In this document: in pieces, positions 25,532 through 36,258 of the stretch
Layout: each line of letters begins with the position of its first letter
How positions within the stretch are numbered: position 1 is the first letter of the stretch
NCBI GenBank assembly: GCA_016786725.1
Contig: JAEUVU010000004.1
Coordinates: 186,001 to 250,000, forward strand
Length of the DNA stretch: 64,000 nucleotides
Reading direction: 5' to 3'
From: Ferruginibacter sp.
GTDB taxonomy: Bacteria > Bacteroidota > Bacteroidia > Chitinophagales > Chitinophagaceae
The notes under the pieces: model-generated
The model's input: the letters and a program-made list of their open reading frames with translations, nothing else
Database searches by the model: none
Told to the model about the DNA's origin: nothing
Program-made: the position numbers and the translations under genes

Positions 25532-28500
25532 ATGGCATTCAAAAAAGAAAACCGCCCAAGGCCAACATTTTCTCAAATCACAATTGGTTTGGCTTCTCCA
25601 GACAGCATTTTGGAAAAAAGCTATGGTGAAGTTTTAAAGCCGGAAACCATTAACTACCGTACTTACAAACCTGAACGTGATGGTTTGTTTTGCGAAAGGA
25701 TTTTTGGGCCGGTAAAAGATTATGAGTGTGCCTGCGGTAAATACAAGCGTATCCGTTACAAGGGTATTGTGTGCGACCGTTGCGGTGTGGAAGTAACAGA
25801 GAAAAAAGTACGTCGTGAAAGAATGGGGCACATCAAACTGGTTGTGCCTGTGGTGCATATCTGGTATTTTAAATCGTTGCCAAATAAAATTGGTTACCTG
25901 CTGGGTATGAGCTCTAAAAAATTAGAGAGCATCGTTTACTACGAGCGTTTTGTGGTAATCCAATCTGGTATCCGTGCTGATAAAGGACAGAATTATGGCG
26001 ACCTGTTGACTGAAGAGGAATACCTGGATATTTTAGATACACTTCCAAAAGATAACCAGCATTTGCCGGATGAAGATCCGAATAAATTCATAGCCAAGAT
26101 GGGTGCAGAAGCTGTGCATGATATGTTACAGCGCATAGACCTGGATCAATTGAGTTTTGACCTGCGTAATGCAGCAGCCAACGAAACATCTCAGCAACGT
26201 AAAGCTGATGCCTTAAAAAGACTGAGTGTTGTTGAAAGTTTCCGTGATGCTAATACAAGGATCAACAACCGCCCCGAGTGGATGGTAATGCAATACATCC
26301 CTGTTATTCCACCAGAACTGCGTCCGCTTGTTCCTTTGGATGGCGGCCGTTTTGCATCATCTGATCTCAATGATCTGTATCGTCGTGTGATCATCCGCAA
26401 CAACCGTTTAAAAAGATTGTTAGAAATTAAAGCGCCTGAAGTGATCCTTCGTAATGAAAAAAGGATGCTGCAGGAAGCGATAGATTCACTGTTTGATAAC
26501 AGCCGTAAATCGAATGCTGTAAAAGCAGAAGGCGGACGTGCATTGAAATCATTGAGTGATGTACTGAAAGGTAAACAAGGTCGTTTCCGTCAGAACCTGC
26601 TTGGTAAACGTGTTGACTATTCTGGTCGTTCGGTTATCGTGGTTGGTCCTGAACTTAAAATGCACGAATGTGGTTTACCAAAAGATATGGCGGCAGAATT
26701 ATTCAAGCCGTTTATTATCCGTAAACTTATTGAAAGAGGTATCGTTAAAACAGTAAAAAGCGCCCGTAAACTTGTTGACAAGAAAGAGGCGATCATCTGG
26801 GATATCTTAGAAAATATTTTGAAAGGACACCCGGTTATGTTGAACAGGGCTCCAACGCTTCACCGTTTGTCAATACAGGCTTTCCAGCCTAAGTTGATCG
26901 AAGGTAAAGCGATTCAATTGCACCCGTTGGTAACTACGGCCTTCAACGCCGACTTTGATGGTGACCAGATGGCGGTTCACGTGCCTTTGAGCAGTGCTGC
27001 AATTTTGGAAGCCCAGTTACTGATGCTCTCTTCTCACAACATTTTGAACCCGCAGAATGGTACGCCGATCACCCTGCCTTCACAGGACATGGTACTTGGT
27101 CTGTATTACATCACCAAGGGTAAAAAATCAACTGCTGATGAAAAAGTAAAAGGTGAAGGAAAAGCTTTCTATTCTCCTGAAGAAGTGATCATCGCTTACA
27201 ACGAAAAACAAATTGACCTTCATGCAAACATCAAAGTAAAAGTTGATGTTCGTAATTCAGATGGTTCTCTTACAAATAAATTAACCGATACCACTGTTGG
27301 TCGTGTAATATTCAACCAACACGTTCCAAAAACAGTAGGTTACATCAATGCATTGTTAACTAAAAAAGCATTGCGGGAAATTATCGGTGATATCATCAAA
27401 TGGACAAGCGTACCAGCTACTGCAAAATTCCTGGATGATATTAAAACACTTGGATACCGTATGGCGTTCCGTGGTGGATTGTCGTTCAACATCAACGACC
27501 TCATCATTCCGGAAATTAAAGCCATGCTGGTTGAAAATGCACAGAATGAAGTTGCCGAAGTTTGGGATAACTACAACATGGGTCTGATTACTAACAACGA
27601 GCGTTACAACCAGATCATTGATATCTGGAGCCGTGTTGATACCAAAGTAACTGAAACATTGATACAGGAGCTGGCTGCTAACAAGCAAGGCTTCAACTCG
27701 GTGTATATGATGCTGGATAGTGGTGCCCGTGGTAGCAAGCAGCAAATTAAACAGCTTGCCGGTTTAAGAGGTTTGATGGCTAAGCCACGTAAATCAGGTT
27801 CATCAGGATCTGAGATTATTGAGAACCCAATCCTTGCGAACTTTAAAGATGGTTTGAGTGTATTGGAATACTTCATCAGTACCCACGGTGCCCGTAAAGG
27901 TCTTGCTGATACAGCGTTGAAAACAGCGGATGCCGGTTACTTAACCCGTCGTTTGGTTGACGTATCACAAGATGTGGTTATTAATGAAGAAGACTGCGGA
28001 ACACTGCGTGGTATTGCAACTTCGGCATTAAAAGATAATGAAGATATTATTGAAGCATTAAGCGACAGGATAGAAGGCCGTATGAGTTTGCACGATGTGT
28101 TCCATCCTGTAACTGAGGAGTTGTTAATCAGCGCCGGCGAAGAGATAAGTGCGGAAATGGCTAAGCAAATTGAAGATAGTGGAATTGATACTGTTGAGAT
28201 ACGTTCAGTATTAACCTGCGAAAGCAAGCGTGGTGTTTGCGTAAAATGTTATGGCAAAAACCTGGCATCAGGTATGCTGGCTCAGCGTGGTGATGCGGTT
28301 GGTATCATTGCAGCGCAATCAATTGGTGAGCCGGGTACACAGCTTACGCTTCGTACCTTCCACGTGGGTGGTGTGGCTGGTTCTGCATCAGTAGAATCAA
28401 CCTTGTCAGCTAAGTTTGATGGTACCTTACAATTTGACGGTTTGCGTACAGTACATACAGAAGATGCACAGGGTAAAAAGATAAATGTGGTTATCGGCCG

Positions 28501-29824
28501 TACCGGTGAGATCAGAAATATAGATGTGAAGAGCGACCGTTTATTAAATACCGCCCACATTCCCTATGGCGCAATCTTAAATGTAAAAGACGGTCAGAAA
28601 GTTTCAAAAGGCGATGTGATTTGTACATGGGATCCGTTCAATAACGTAATTGTTGCTGAACTGAATGGCCAGGTACATTTTGAAAGTTTAATTGAAGGTG
28701 TAACCTATCGTGATGAAGCGGATGAACAAACAGGCCACCGTGAAAAAGTGGTTATCGAAACAAAAGATAAAACCAAGCTGCCTTCTATCATCATCGAAGG
28801 AAAAGAAAAGAAAACATACAACTTACCTGTGGGTTCCCATATCGTTGTTGAAGAAGGTGATGATATCCGTAGCGGCCAGGTTCTGGTAAAAATTCCAAGG
28901 GTATTAAGTAAACTGAAGGATATTACCGGTGGTCTGCCTCGTGTAACAGAATTGTTTGAGGCCCGTAACCCAAGTAACCCTGCAGTTGTTTGTGAAATTG
29001 ACGGTGTGGTTGCTTTTGGAGCGATCAAGCGTGGTAACCGTGAGATCATTGTAGAAGCAAAAGATGGTGTGGTTAAAAAATACCTGGTTCCATTGAGCCG
29101 CCAGATACTGGTACAGGATGGTGACTTTGTGAAAGCTGGCGCTGCATTAAGTGACGGACAAACTGCTCCAATTGATATCTTAGCTATTAAAGGTCCGTTT
29201 GCTGTTCAGGAATATGTAGTGAATGAGATACAGGAAGTTTATCGTTTACAGGGTGTGAAGATCAATGATAAACACGTGGAGGTAATTGTAAGGCAAATGA
29301 TGCGTAAGATAAAGATCGAAGATGCCGGTGATACCAAATTCCTCGAAGGAGATACGGAAGACCGTTTAGACTTTAACATGGAGAACGATTACATCTACGA
29401 TAAAAAAGTAGTAACAGATGCCGGCGAAAGCACTAAATTAAAATCCGGCCAGATAGTTACATTGCGTGATATACGTGAAGAGAATTCTGTATTGCGCCGT
29501 GCAGATAAAAAATTAGTTGAGTTCCGTGATGCACAACCTGCAACATCATCACCGTTGTTACTGGGTATTACCAAAGCATCATTGGGTACACATAGCTGGA
29601 TATCTGCTGCTTCGTTCCAGGAAACAACCAAAGTACTTTCTTCTGCAGCCATACAAGGTAAAACAGACGAAATGCTTGGATTGAAAGAGAACGTGATCAC
29701 CGGGCATCATATTCCTGCAGGAACCGGTCTTCGTGAGTTTGAAAACATGATCGTAGGAAGCAAAGAAGAATACGAACTGTTGATGACAACAAAGGAAGCA
29801 ATGAGTTTTGATGAGGAAGAGTAA
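25532..29824 (+). CDS. rpoC: DNA-directed RNA polymerase subunit beta'
   Basis: 1430 residues. The N-terminal zinc site is [23 protein letters not shown] (two Cys-x-Cys/Cys-x-x-Cys pairs); the catalytic Mg site is [13 protein letters not shown]; the second zinc site is [11 protein letters not shown]; the bridge and trigger helices are in the segment [12 protein letters not shown] and [15 protein letters not shown]. The C-terminus is acidic (FDEEE). A terminator follows. Confidence 0.98.
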   Translation: MAFKKENRPRPTFSQITIGLASPDSILEKSYGEVLKPETINYRTYKPERDGLFCERIFGPVKDYECACGKYKRIRYKGIVCDRCGVEVTEKKVRRERMGHIKLVVPVVHIWYFKSLPNKIGYLLGMSSKKLESIVYYERFVVIQSGIRADKGQNYGDLLTEEEYLDILDTLPKDNQHLPDEDPNKFIAKMGAEAVHDMLQRIDLDQLSFDLRNAAANETSQQRKADALKRLSVVESFRDANTRINNRPEWMVMQYIPVIPPELRPLVPLDGGRFASSDLNDLYRRVIIRNNRLKRLLEIKAPEVILRNEKRMLQEAIDSLFDNSRKSNAVKAEGGRALKSLSDVLKGKQGRFRQNLLGKRVDYSGRSVIVVGPELKMHECGLPKDMAAELFKPFIIRKLIERGIVKTVKSARKLVDKKEAIIWDILENILKGHPVMLNRAPTLHRLSIQAFQPKLIEGKAIQLHPLVTTAFNADFDGDQMAVHVPLSSAAILEAQLLMLSSHNILNPQNGTPITLPSQDMVLGLYYITKGKKSTADEKVKGEGKAFYSPEEVIIAYNEKQIDLHANIKVKVDVRNSDGSLTNKLTDTTVGRVIFNQHVPKTVGYINALLTKKALREIIGDIIKWTSVPATAKFLDDIKTLGYRMAFRGGLSFNINDLIIPEIKAMLVENAQNEVAEVWDNYNMGLITNNERYNQIIDIWSRVDTKVTETLIQELAANKQGFNSVYMMLDSGARGSKQQIKQLAGLRGLMAKPRKSGSSGSEIIENPILANFKDGLSVLEYFISTHGARKGLADTALKTADAGYLTRRLVDVSQDVVINEEDCGTLRGIATSALKDNEDIIEALSDRIEGRMSLHDVFHPVTEELLISAGEEISAEMAKQIEDSGIDTVEIRSVLTCESKRGVCVKCYGKNLASGMLAQRGDAVGIIAAQSIGEPGTQLTLRTFHVGGVAGSASVESTLSAKFDGTLQFDGLRTVHTEDAQGKKINVVIGRTGEIRNIDVKSDRLLNTAHIPYGAILNVKDGQKVSKGDVICTWDPFNNVIVAELNGQVHFESLIEGVTYRDEADEQTGHREKVVIETKDKTKLPSIIIEGKEKKTYNLPVGSHIVVEEGDDIRSGQVLVKIPRVLSKLKDITGGLPRVTELFEARNPSNPAVVCEIDGVVAFGAIKRGNREIIVEAKDGVVKKYLVPLSRQILVQDGDFVKAGAALSDGQTAPIDILAIKGPFAVQEYVVNEIQEVYRLQGVKINDKHVEVIVRQMMRKIKIEDAGDTKFLEGDTEDRLDFNMENDYIYDKKVVTDAGESTKLKSGQIVTLRDIREENSVLRRADKKLVEFRDAQPATSSPLLLGITKASLGTHSWISAASFQETTKVLSSAAIQGKTDEMLGLKENVITGHHIPAGTGLREFENMIVGSKEEYELLMTTKEAMSFDEEE

Positions 29825-29869
29825 AAAACGCTGATCGTAAGATTATTAAGATTTCGCTGATGATAGTTT

Positions 29870-29900
29870 AGGAGTAAGATAATTTCTTACTCCTTTTTTT
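29870..29900 (+). terminator. Terminator after rpoC
   Basis: GGAGTAAGA (29871-29879) pairs with TCTTACTCC (29885-29893), 5-nt loop, T-run to 29900. Confidence 0.9.
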
Positions 29901-29960
29901 ATGCCGGCCTTGTGAAAAATGCATTTCGTCAGTAAAATGCATCCATTGCTGTAATCGGTA

Positions 29961-29990
29961 TTGCCGTTTGAAATTTGTACTTTTATTTTG
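29961..29990 (+). promoter_or_regulatory. Possible promoter of the LytS-like kinase
   Basis: TTG (29961-29963), 20 bases, TATTTTG (29984-29990), five bases from the ATG, so the transcript may be nearly leaderless. Confidence 0.35.
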
Positions 29991-29994
29991 ACTT

Positions 29995-31032
29995 ATGCAC
30001 AACGCAGCCTTTTTTATTAAATATAAACTGCATCATCTCTTCATCTGGATGCTGATCTTTGGGCTATGGTATTTTCTGCGATACGAAGATTTTGCACTGG
30101 AGTCTACAGCCTTCAAGGTGACATTAGTTAAAGTGGCCGACCTTGCGCTGATGGTTTATATCACCAATTACCTGCTGATACCAAAACTGCTGTACAAGAA
30201 AAGATATTTCTGGTTTGTGCTTTTTTTTATGCTGATGATTATTGCAGGCAGCATGGTAAAGATGAATATCCTGGGCCGGGTGATGAACAATGCCGCATTA
30301 TTGAATATTACCGGTAACCTCAAAGCCAGGATATATGATAATGTGATACCGCACTTTTTTCTTGTACTTGCCGGCGCTGCCATTAAACTGATGGTGGATT
30401 ATACCCGGATGCAGCAACGCATGGTAGAAATGGCCAAAGAAAAGGCAGAAGCAGAATTGAATTTCCTTAAGTCGCAGATTAACCCTCATTTTTTGTTCAA
30501 CTCCATCAACTCGGTTTACTTTTTAATTGATAAAACCAATACTGATGCAAGGGGTGCATTGCATAAATTCTCTGATATGCTGCGCTACCAGTTGTACGAA
30601 ATGGATGGAAAGCAGGTTGCAATAGAAAAGGAGGTCCAATACCTGCAGGATTATATTGACCTGCAGAAACTGCGTAAAAACGATCAGTTCATTATACAAT
30701 TCAACTGCACTGCAGAAGTAAAAGCGTTTTTTATTGAACCCTTGTTACTGGTACCTCTTGTTGAAAATGCATTCAAACATATTTCACATCATAAAAACAG
30801 TCCTGATTTTATCAAGATCAACCTGTCATTTCAGAAAGGTGAATTTGTTTTCATCACTGAGAATTCAAGAGAAGATGGTTATAGCTTGAGAAGGGCAACA
30901 GGCGATGAGCATTCAGGTATCGGCCTTACGAATGTTAAAAGAAGACTGGAGCTTTTATATCCGAATAGGCATAGTCTTGTTATAAATGATAGTAAAGATA
31001 TTTTCAAAGTAGTGTTAACGATAAAAATCTGA
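29995..31032 (+). CDS. LytS/YehU-family sensor histidine kinase
   Basis: A 345-residue inner-membrane kinase. Four hydrophobic segments lie in residues 10-135, then a short coiled coil (MVEMAKEKAEAELNFLKSQ). The His_kinase motif is QINPHFLFNSINSVYFLI (phospho-acceptor His), and the ATPase part has LVPLVENAFKH and SGIGLTNVKRRLELLYP. No extracytoplasmic sensor domain is present, so the membrane bundle itself probably senses. It is followed 4 nt later by a LytTR regulator, its evident partner. Such pairs are abundant in Bacteroidota; the signal is unknown. Confidence 0.9.
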   Translation: MHNAAFFIKYKLHHLFIWMLIFGLWYFLRYEDFALESTAFKVTLVKVADLALMVYITNYLLIPKLLYKKRYFWFVLFFMLMIIAGSMVKMNILGRVMNNAALLNITGNLKARIYDNVIPHFFLVLAGAAIKLMVDYTRMQQRMVEMAKEKAEAELNFLKSQINPHFLFNSINSVYFLIDKTNTDARGALHKFSDMLRYQLYEMDGKQVAIEKEVQYLQDYIDLQKLRKNDQFIIQFNCTAEVKAFFIEPLLLVPLVENAFKHISHHKNSPDFIKINLSFQKGEFVFITENSREDGYSLRRATGDEHSGIGLTNVKRRLELLYPNRHSLVINDSKDIFKVVLTIKI

Positions 31033-31036
31033 TCTT

Positions 31037-31759
31037 ATGGCAGTTAATTGCATCATTATAGATGATGAGCCACTTGCAAGAACAGGGCTGAGGGAATATA
31101 TTGCTGATATTGATTTTTTTAACTTGCTGGGCGAATTCGATAGCGCCCTGGCCGCAACCGGAATGTTGGACAGTGGCCAGGTGCAGCTTATTTTTCTTGA
31201 TATACAGATGCCCAGAATTACCGGTATTGATTTTTTTAAAACATTGATGAATCCACCCGAAGTGATCTTTACAACAGCTTATCCTCAATACGCGTTGGAT
31301 GGTTTTGAAGTAAATGCTTTGGATTACCTGGTAAAACCAATTTCATTTGAACGCTTTTACAAAGCTGCGCTTAAAGCCAAAGATTTTTTTGCCCAAAAGC
31401 AAAATGATAAAACAGGCATACAGGGGCAGTCATCCGGTTATTTTTTCATAAAGGCCGATAACAGCCTGGTAAAAATAATGTTTGCCGATGTATTGTTTGC
31501 AGAGGCCCTGCAGAATTATGTAACCATTCATACAACTGCAAAAAAGTACATCAGCTACCTCACTTTTAAATCTGTGGAGCAATATTTACCCATTGAGGCA
31601 TTTATTAAAGTGCATAAATCTTTTATAATAGCAGCAAATAAAGTTGATAGTATTGATGGCAATGAAATACATATAGGGCAGCATCGTATTCCCATCAGCC
31701 GTACCCTTAAAGATGAGGTTATGGAAAAGCTGCTGAGGGGGAAGTTCTTAAAGCGGTAG
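31037..31759 (+). CDS. LytTR-family response regulator
   Basis: A 240-residue regulator with an N-terminal receiver (acidic pair IIDDEP, phospho-acceptor Asp in LIFLDIQMPRITG, Lys in YLVKPISFERF) and a C-terminal LytTR DNA-binding domain (from FFIKADNSLVKI; FIKVHKSFIIAANKVD; IPISRTLKDEV). It pairs with the upstream LytS-like kinase. Its last 12 bases overlap the end of the convergent Kdp-linked kinase. Confidence 0.92.
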   Translation: MAVNCIIIDDEPLARTGLREYIADIDFFNLLGEFDSALAATGMLDSGQVQLIFLDIQMPRITGIDFFKTLMNPPEVIFTTAYPQYALDGFEVNALDYLVKPISFERFYKAALKAKDFFAQKQNDKTGIQGQSSGYFFIKADNSLVKIMFADVLFAEALQNYVTIHTTAKKYISYLTFKSVEQYLPIEAFIKVHKSFIIAANKVDSIDGNEIHIGQHRIPISRTLKDEVMEKLLRGKFLKR

Positions 31760-33430
31760 TTGAAAATAACAGGTAGTACCTTTTCCAATTTCGCTTTTTA
31801 ACCAGATACTGCCTTTTTGGGCTTCTATAAAATCTTTTGATATGGCAAGGCCCAGGCCGGTTCCTTTTTCTGTTGAGCCCGGAACCTGGTAATAGCGCTC
31901 AAATAACCGGGGTATATACTCTTCGGCAATGCCGCGGCCTTTATCGCTTACAGAAAATAATATATGATCGGTCTCAACTTTTGCAGAAACATCTACTGTA
32001 CCATTGCTAAATGAATATTTGATTGCATTGGTTAAAAGGTTGTTCAATACCCAGGTAGTTTTATCAGCATCAGCTTTTATGAGCGGCAAACTTTTATCTG
32101 ACAGATTATTGACAGCTATTTTTTTTTCTTTAGCCTTTGCAGCTACTGTTTGCATAGCACTAGTAATTATTTCATTAGGGTCAATCATCGTTACAGTCAG
32201 TTGTATCTGACCAGTTTCAACCTGTGATATATTCAATATCTCACTGGTTATTTTTAATAACCTTTCAGAATCATCAGCAATACTTTTCACCAGGTCGGCC
32301 TGCTCTTTATTCAAATCACCAACTCTTGCATCATTCAACAGTTGTGCACTCATTTTTATTGAGGAGATAGGCGTTTTCAATTCGTGGGATACGGTTGCAA
32401 TAAAATTTGTCTTCGCTTCATTTAATTCATGAAAGAGCGTGATGTTACGCAGGATGATCACTTCACCAATGGTTTCTCCATTATTTGTTACACTTAAAAT
32501 CTCCCTGTTAAAATAGCTTTCTTTGCCATCAGCAAAAATGTTCAATTCCTTTTTCGCCTCGGGTTGTATCAGGGACCGCATAAGGTCGTTTTTAACGGCA
32601 ACATCTGCCACATACTTTCCCAGTATGTCTGCTTCTTTTAAGCCCAGCAGGTTGCCTGCTACGGTATTCAAAAATAGAATGTTCTTTTTTACATCCAGTC
32701 CAATGATTCCGTCCTTCATCTGGTTGATGACCGTTTCTATCCTGCTTTTTTCAAAACGCACCTGGGCCAGGTTACTGCTGTCGTATTCATCCAGCCTTTC
32801 AGCCATGATGTTAAAAGCATTGGCCAGTTCTCCAAACTCATCTTTTTGCGAAAGATAGATACGCTTCCGGTAATTCTTTCCTGCAATTGCGCTGATGCCT
32901 TCATTTAAAGCACGGATAGGGGTGGATATCACTGCCGGAAAATTTATTACAAAAGTGAAAGTGAATAAGCCCAGTACCACAAAAACCACGGTGAGCCAGA
33001 ACATAGCGGTATCGGCTGTTTTTTTGGCTACATCATTTTTGCGAACGATGGCCTGTTGATTTAAGTCGTTAACAACCTGTAGAGATTGCCTTATCTGGCT
33101 GTAATTATTTGAATCAGGTGGGTTACTTAAAAGCTCAGTAAAATCTTTCCGCAGTTCCTGCGTTGCTTCCGCTTCTCCGGTTTCAGTAATATTTCCTTCC
33201 TGCTTTTTAAGGTTTGCTTCAAAGGCATTGATAGCATCTTTCTTCGATGGAATATCTTCCAATGCCTTCAACATATTGTTTGAATAAACCAGTGATTCTA
33301 AATTGTTCTTCAGTACAGACCTCGAGTCATTACTCAGCCGGTTGATGGATAAAATAGAAAAGAGGCCGAATGTAATGATCACCAGGAAGAGGAAGCACAG
33401 GCCGATGGTGAGTTTTGTTCTTAGTTTCAT
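31748..33430 (-). CDS. HAMP-PAS histidine kinase at the end of the Kdp operon
   Basis: A 560-residue inner-membrane kinase: TM1 about 7-29, a helical extracytoplasmic region, TM2 about 143-165, HAMP (PIRALNEGISAIAGKNY), PAS (about 230-335), HisKA with ATVSHELKTPISS and a HATPase domain (NNLLTNAIKYS, DKGRGI, GTGLGLAIS). It starts one base after the stop of the shortened kdpD and is thus its operon partner. In E. coli these functions lie in one KdpD polypeptide; here the KdpD cytoplasmic part and a kinase with its own membrane sensor are separate. Its likely receiver is the sigma-54 regulator upstream of the operon. Confidence 0.88.
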   Translation of the reverse strand: MKLRTKLTIGLCFLFLVIITFGLFSILSINRLSNDSRSVLKNNLESLVYSNNMLKALEDIPSKKDAINAFEANLKKQEGNITETGEAEATQELRKDFTELLSNPPDSNNYSQIRQSLQVVNDLNQQAIVRKNDVAKKTADTAMFWLTVVFVVLGLFTFTFVINFPAVISTPIRALNEGISAIAGKNYRKRIYLSQKDEFGELANAFNIMAERLDEYDSSNLAQVRFEKSRIETVINQMKDGIIGLDVKKNILFLNTVAGNLLGLKEADILGKYVADVAVKNDLMRSLIQPEAKKELNIFADGKESYFNREILSVTNNGETIGEVIILRNITLFHELNEAKTNFIATVSHELKTPISSIKMSAQLLNDARVGDLNKEQADLVKSIADDSERLLKITSEILNISQVETGQIQLTVTMIDPNEIITSAMQTVAAKAKEKKIAVNNLSDKSLPLIKADADKTTWVLNNLLTNAIKYSFSNGTVDVSAKVETDHILFSVSDKGRGIAEEYIPRLFERYYQVPGSTEKGTGLGLAISKDFIEAQKGSIWLKSEIGKGTTCYFQLPL

Positions 33431-33431
33431 A

Positions 33432-34556
33432 TCACGACAGAATTACAATGTCAATATCAGCGGCAGATAATTTATTAAGTAATTGATTAAATACGGCTGT
33501 GTTGAGTATTATGTTGAATAAATTGAGGTGCGGTTTGCCAATACAAATGGTGGTGATGTTGTGCTGCGCTGTTGCCTCATAAATACCTTTGGCAATATTG
33601 CTGCTTTTGGTTCTGATGATTTCTGCGCCCAGTTCTGTTGCCATTTTAAAATTATTGATCAGGTGCCTTTGTGCAGCAAGGCCAATTTTGTCTCCTTCCT
33701 CTTTTGGTGTTTGCACATACAGTAAATACCATTTGCTGTTGTAGTAAGAAGCAAGCCTGGCTGTTTTGCGGATAACTTTTTTGGCTATCTCATGGTTGCT
33801 GCTGATGCAGGCCAGGAAACGTTCAGGTTTTAAATGAGCGCTTCGCGGAAGTTCAGTTTCAATTTTTCTTTCCACCTGGGATGCTACTTCTTTCAAAGCC
33901 AGTTCCCTGAGTTGCAATATTTTCTCTCCCTGAAAAAAATTGCGCAAAGCAAGTTCTATCTTGTCATGTGAATATATCTTACCTTCCTTCAGTCTTGTAA
34001 CCAATTCATCGGCAGTAAGATCAATATTTACCACTTCATCTGCCTGCTGCAAAACAATATCCGGAATGCGTTCCGTAACATCAATGCCGGTTATCTCTTT
34101 CACATCCTGGTATAAACTTTCAATATGCTGAATGTTAACGGCGCTGATCACATTGATGCCAACATCCAGTATGTCCATTACATCCTGCCAGCGTTTTTCA
34201 TTTTTGCTTCCCTCAATATTGGTATGCGCCAGTTCATCAATGATCACAATTTCCGGATGAAGGTTGATCACTGCCTGTACATCAAATTCTTCCAGCTCTT
34301 TTCCTCTGTAAAATAATTTTCTCCGGGGAATTACAGGCAAGCCCTCCATCAATGCATGCGTTTCTTTCCTTCCATGTGTTTCAATATAACCGATTTTTAC
34401 ATCAACACCATTGCGCAACAGGGTTTTTGCTTCCTGCAACATGCGGAAAGTTTTACCTACACCGGCGCTCATGCCAATGTAAATTTTAAACTTTCCCCGC
34501 CTGCTTTTGCGGATGAGGTTTAAAAAATGTGCTGCATTTTTTTCCTGCTGCGGCAT
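33432..34556 (-). CDS. kdpD: KdpD N-terminal (cytoplasmic sensor) protein without kinase domain
   Basis: 374 residues, against about 890 for E. coli KdpD. The KdpD domain is intact: Walker A-like GMSAGVGKT (about residue 28), IETHGRKET, VIIDELAHTN, and NIQHIESL. A universal-stress-protein-like domain follows (about 240-374: FLACISSNHE, VQTPKEEGD, TICIGKPH). No transmembrane helices, HisKA or HATPase domain are present. Cyclic-di-AMP is known to bind the USP part of some KdpD proteins. Together with the downstream kinase it makes a split KdpD, a known Bacteroidota layout. Confidence 0.9.
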   Translation of the reverse strand: MPQQEKNAAHFLNLIRKSRRGKFKIYIGMSAGVGKTFRMLQEAKTLLRNGVDVKIGYIETHGRKETHALMEGLPVIPRRKLFYRGKELEEFDVQAVINLHPEIVIIDELAHTNIEGSKNEKRWQDVMDILDVGINVISAVNIQHIESLYQDVKEITGIDVTERIPDIVLQQADEVVNIDLTADELVTRLKEGKIYSHDKIELALRNFFQGEKILQLRELALKEVASQVERKIETELPRSAHLKPERFLACISSNHEIAKKVIRKTARLASYYNSKWYLLYVQTPKEEGDKIGLAAQRHLINNFKMATELGAEIIRTKSSNIAKGIYEATAQHNITTICIGKPHLNLFNIILNTAVFNQLLNKLSAADIDIVILS

Positions 34557-34559
34557 AAT

Positions 34560-35654
34560 TTAAAAGCTTACTGCAATGGAAGATGTAATAAAAGTATTAT
34601 TATTTGTTACCGCTCCGCTGCCTTTTGTGAAAATGTCATCTTTACTGTTGAGCGATCTTAGCTCTAACCTGACAACCGCATTAGGTACGGGCGCATAATC
34701 TACATTTAAAGAATAGCCCGCAGTTTTAAAACCATTGAGTGTACCGCTGGCAATAATTACCCCGAACCTGTCGTCATAATATTCACCCCGTGCAGCAATG
34801 GACACTTTAGGAGTTACAGCATATTTTAAGATCAGTACAGGAGAATACCAGGTATTAAAACTATTGCCGCCTTTTGTTTTTTGTTCCGAGCCAATATCGA
34901 ACCCGGCTGTAATACCAAACTTGGGCGTAACGCTAAAAATACCATACAAATTATGAAAGTAACGCCATAACCTTACACTGTCTGGTTTATCGATACCGAT
35001 GAAAGTACTGTAACTTAAAGTGATGTTTGAGTTTGGTTTGTATTGCAACTGCGTACCATAACTCATCAGCGAATTGGCATCTATCCTCTTAATGCGTTGC
35101 CAGCCATTCAATACTAACCCGCTTACCAGCCATTTATTATTATCGCTGGTGTAGGTTATTTTGGCGCCGCTCTCAAAATAAGGTGAGTTTTCTGCCAATA
35201 TACTTCTTGTCAAAGTCCAGCAGTCTTTTGATATGGCACTTTCAAAACCAATATGTGAGGAGAAGATACCTGCATCAATCCACAGGTTTTTCTTTTTAGA
35301 GATTTTAAACCCTGCATTGGCTTCCAGTATATTTTTAAGCACGCCTGTTTCAGCGGCGTAATTTGCATTGGTATAGGTACCTGCTGCTATTGCAAGATTT
35401 GCCCTTACTCTTTCTGCATTATAACTACCTTTTAAAAAGCCAAGGTTCAGGTTAAATTCGTTGTGGCGGTTATGGCTATATATAAATCCCGGCCGGTTAT
35501 TATCTGTTGGCTTATTAAAATCGTATTGGTAGTAAACTTCTGCATAACCGCTGAAGCTAAACGGATTTGATTTTGGTGTTTCTGTTTTTGAAGAATCCTG
35601 GGCAAACAAGGTTGTACCTGTAAGGAGCGCCGCTCCCATTAAAATCATTTTCAT
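34560..35654 (-). CDS. Outer-membrane beta-barrel porin (BBP2/OmpL-like)
   Basis: 364 residues with a signal peptide (ends TTLFAQ). The mature part alternates polar and hydrophobic residues in strands: FSFSGYAEVYYQYDF, NEFNLNLGFLKGSY, KNLWIDAGIFSSHIG, and ends in a strand with terminal Phe (FITSSIAVSF), the usual outer-membrane assembly signal. It sits between kdpC and kdpD in the operon, spaced 22 and 3 bp, so it probably lets potassium cross the outer membrane under limitation; that role is inferred. Confidence 0.82.
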   Translation of the reverse strand: MKMILMGAALLTGTTLFAQDSSKTETPKSNPFSFSGYAEVYYQYDFNKPTDNNRPGFIYSHNRHNEFNLNLGFLKGSYNAERVRANLAIAAGTYTNANYAAETGVLKNILEANAGFKISKKKNLWIDAGIFSSHIGFESAISKDCWTLTRSILAENSPYFESGAKITYTSDNNKWLVSGLVLNGWQRIKRIDANSLMSYGTQLQYKPNSNITLSYSTFIGIDKPDSVRLWRYFHNLYGIFSVTPKFGITAGFDIGSEQKTKGGNSFNTWYSPVLILKYAVTPKVSIAARGEYYDDRFGVIIASGTLNGFKTAGYSLNVDYAPVPNAVVRLELRSLNSKDDIFTKGSGAVTNNNTFITSSIAVSF

Positions 35655-35676
35655 CGTACTTAATTTTTATCTGTTG

Positions 35677-36240
35677 TTATTTTAATTTATCTAATGCAAT
35701 ATTTAATTTCAACACATTTACTTTTGTCGGCCCCATAAAACCAAGCAGCGGCTTTTCGGTTTGTTTATCAACCAGGCTGATGATGGTTGCTTCATCTAAA
35801 TTACGCACTACAGCAATACGCTTTGCCTGTATTTTAGCAGCATAAGGCGACAGGTCAGGATCAAGTCCGCTGGCGGATGCTGTTACCAGTTCAGCAGGTA
35901 TCTGTTCCTTTTTTACTCCGGGATTGTGCACCAAAAAACTGTCAATTCTTTCCTGAACTAATTTTAAATAATCAGGGTTTGAAGGACCTTTATTAGAACC
36001 TGCAGAACCTGCTGCGTTGTAATCAGCAGCCGAAGGGCGGCTCCAGAAATATTTATCGTCTGTAAATTTTTGCCCGATGTTGGCATAGCCAACAATCTTT
36101 CCATTCACTTCAACTTTTTCACCGCCACCACCGCCTTTGCTGAATTTTGCAATGCCAGCTATCAGCAATGGATACAGCACAGAACAAAGCACGATGAAAA
36201 CGAGGGTGAATTTTAACGAAGGCCAAACATATTTTTTCAT
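35677..36240 (-). CDS. kdpC: Potassium-transporting ATPase subunit C
   Basis: 187 residues: one N-terminal membrane helix, then a periplasmic domain with FWSRPSAADYNAAGSAGSNKGPSN (the KdpC signature, split by the Ala-Gly-Ser), VTASASGLDPDLSPYAAKIQAKRIA. KdpC stabilises the KdpFABC complex. It follows kdpB by 18 bp. Confidence 0.96.
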   Translation of the reverse strand: MKKYVWPSLKFTLVFIVLCSVLYPLLIAGIAKFSKGGGGGEKVEVNGKIVGYANIGQKFTDDKYFWSRPSAADYNAAGSAGSNKGPSNPDYLKLVQERIDSFLVHNPGVKKEQIPAELVTASASGLDPDLSPYAAKIQAKRIAVVRNLDEATIISLVDKQTEKPLLGFMGPTKVNVLKLNIALDKLK

Positions 36241-36258
36241 GATTCCGGTTTTTAATTT

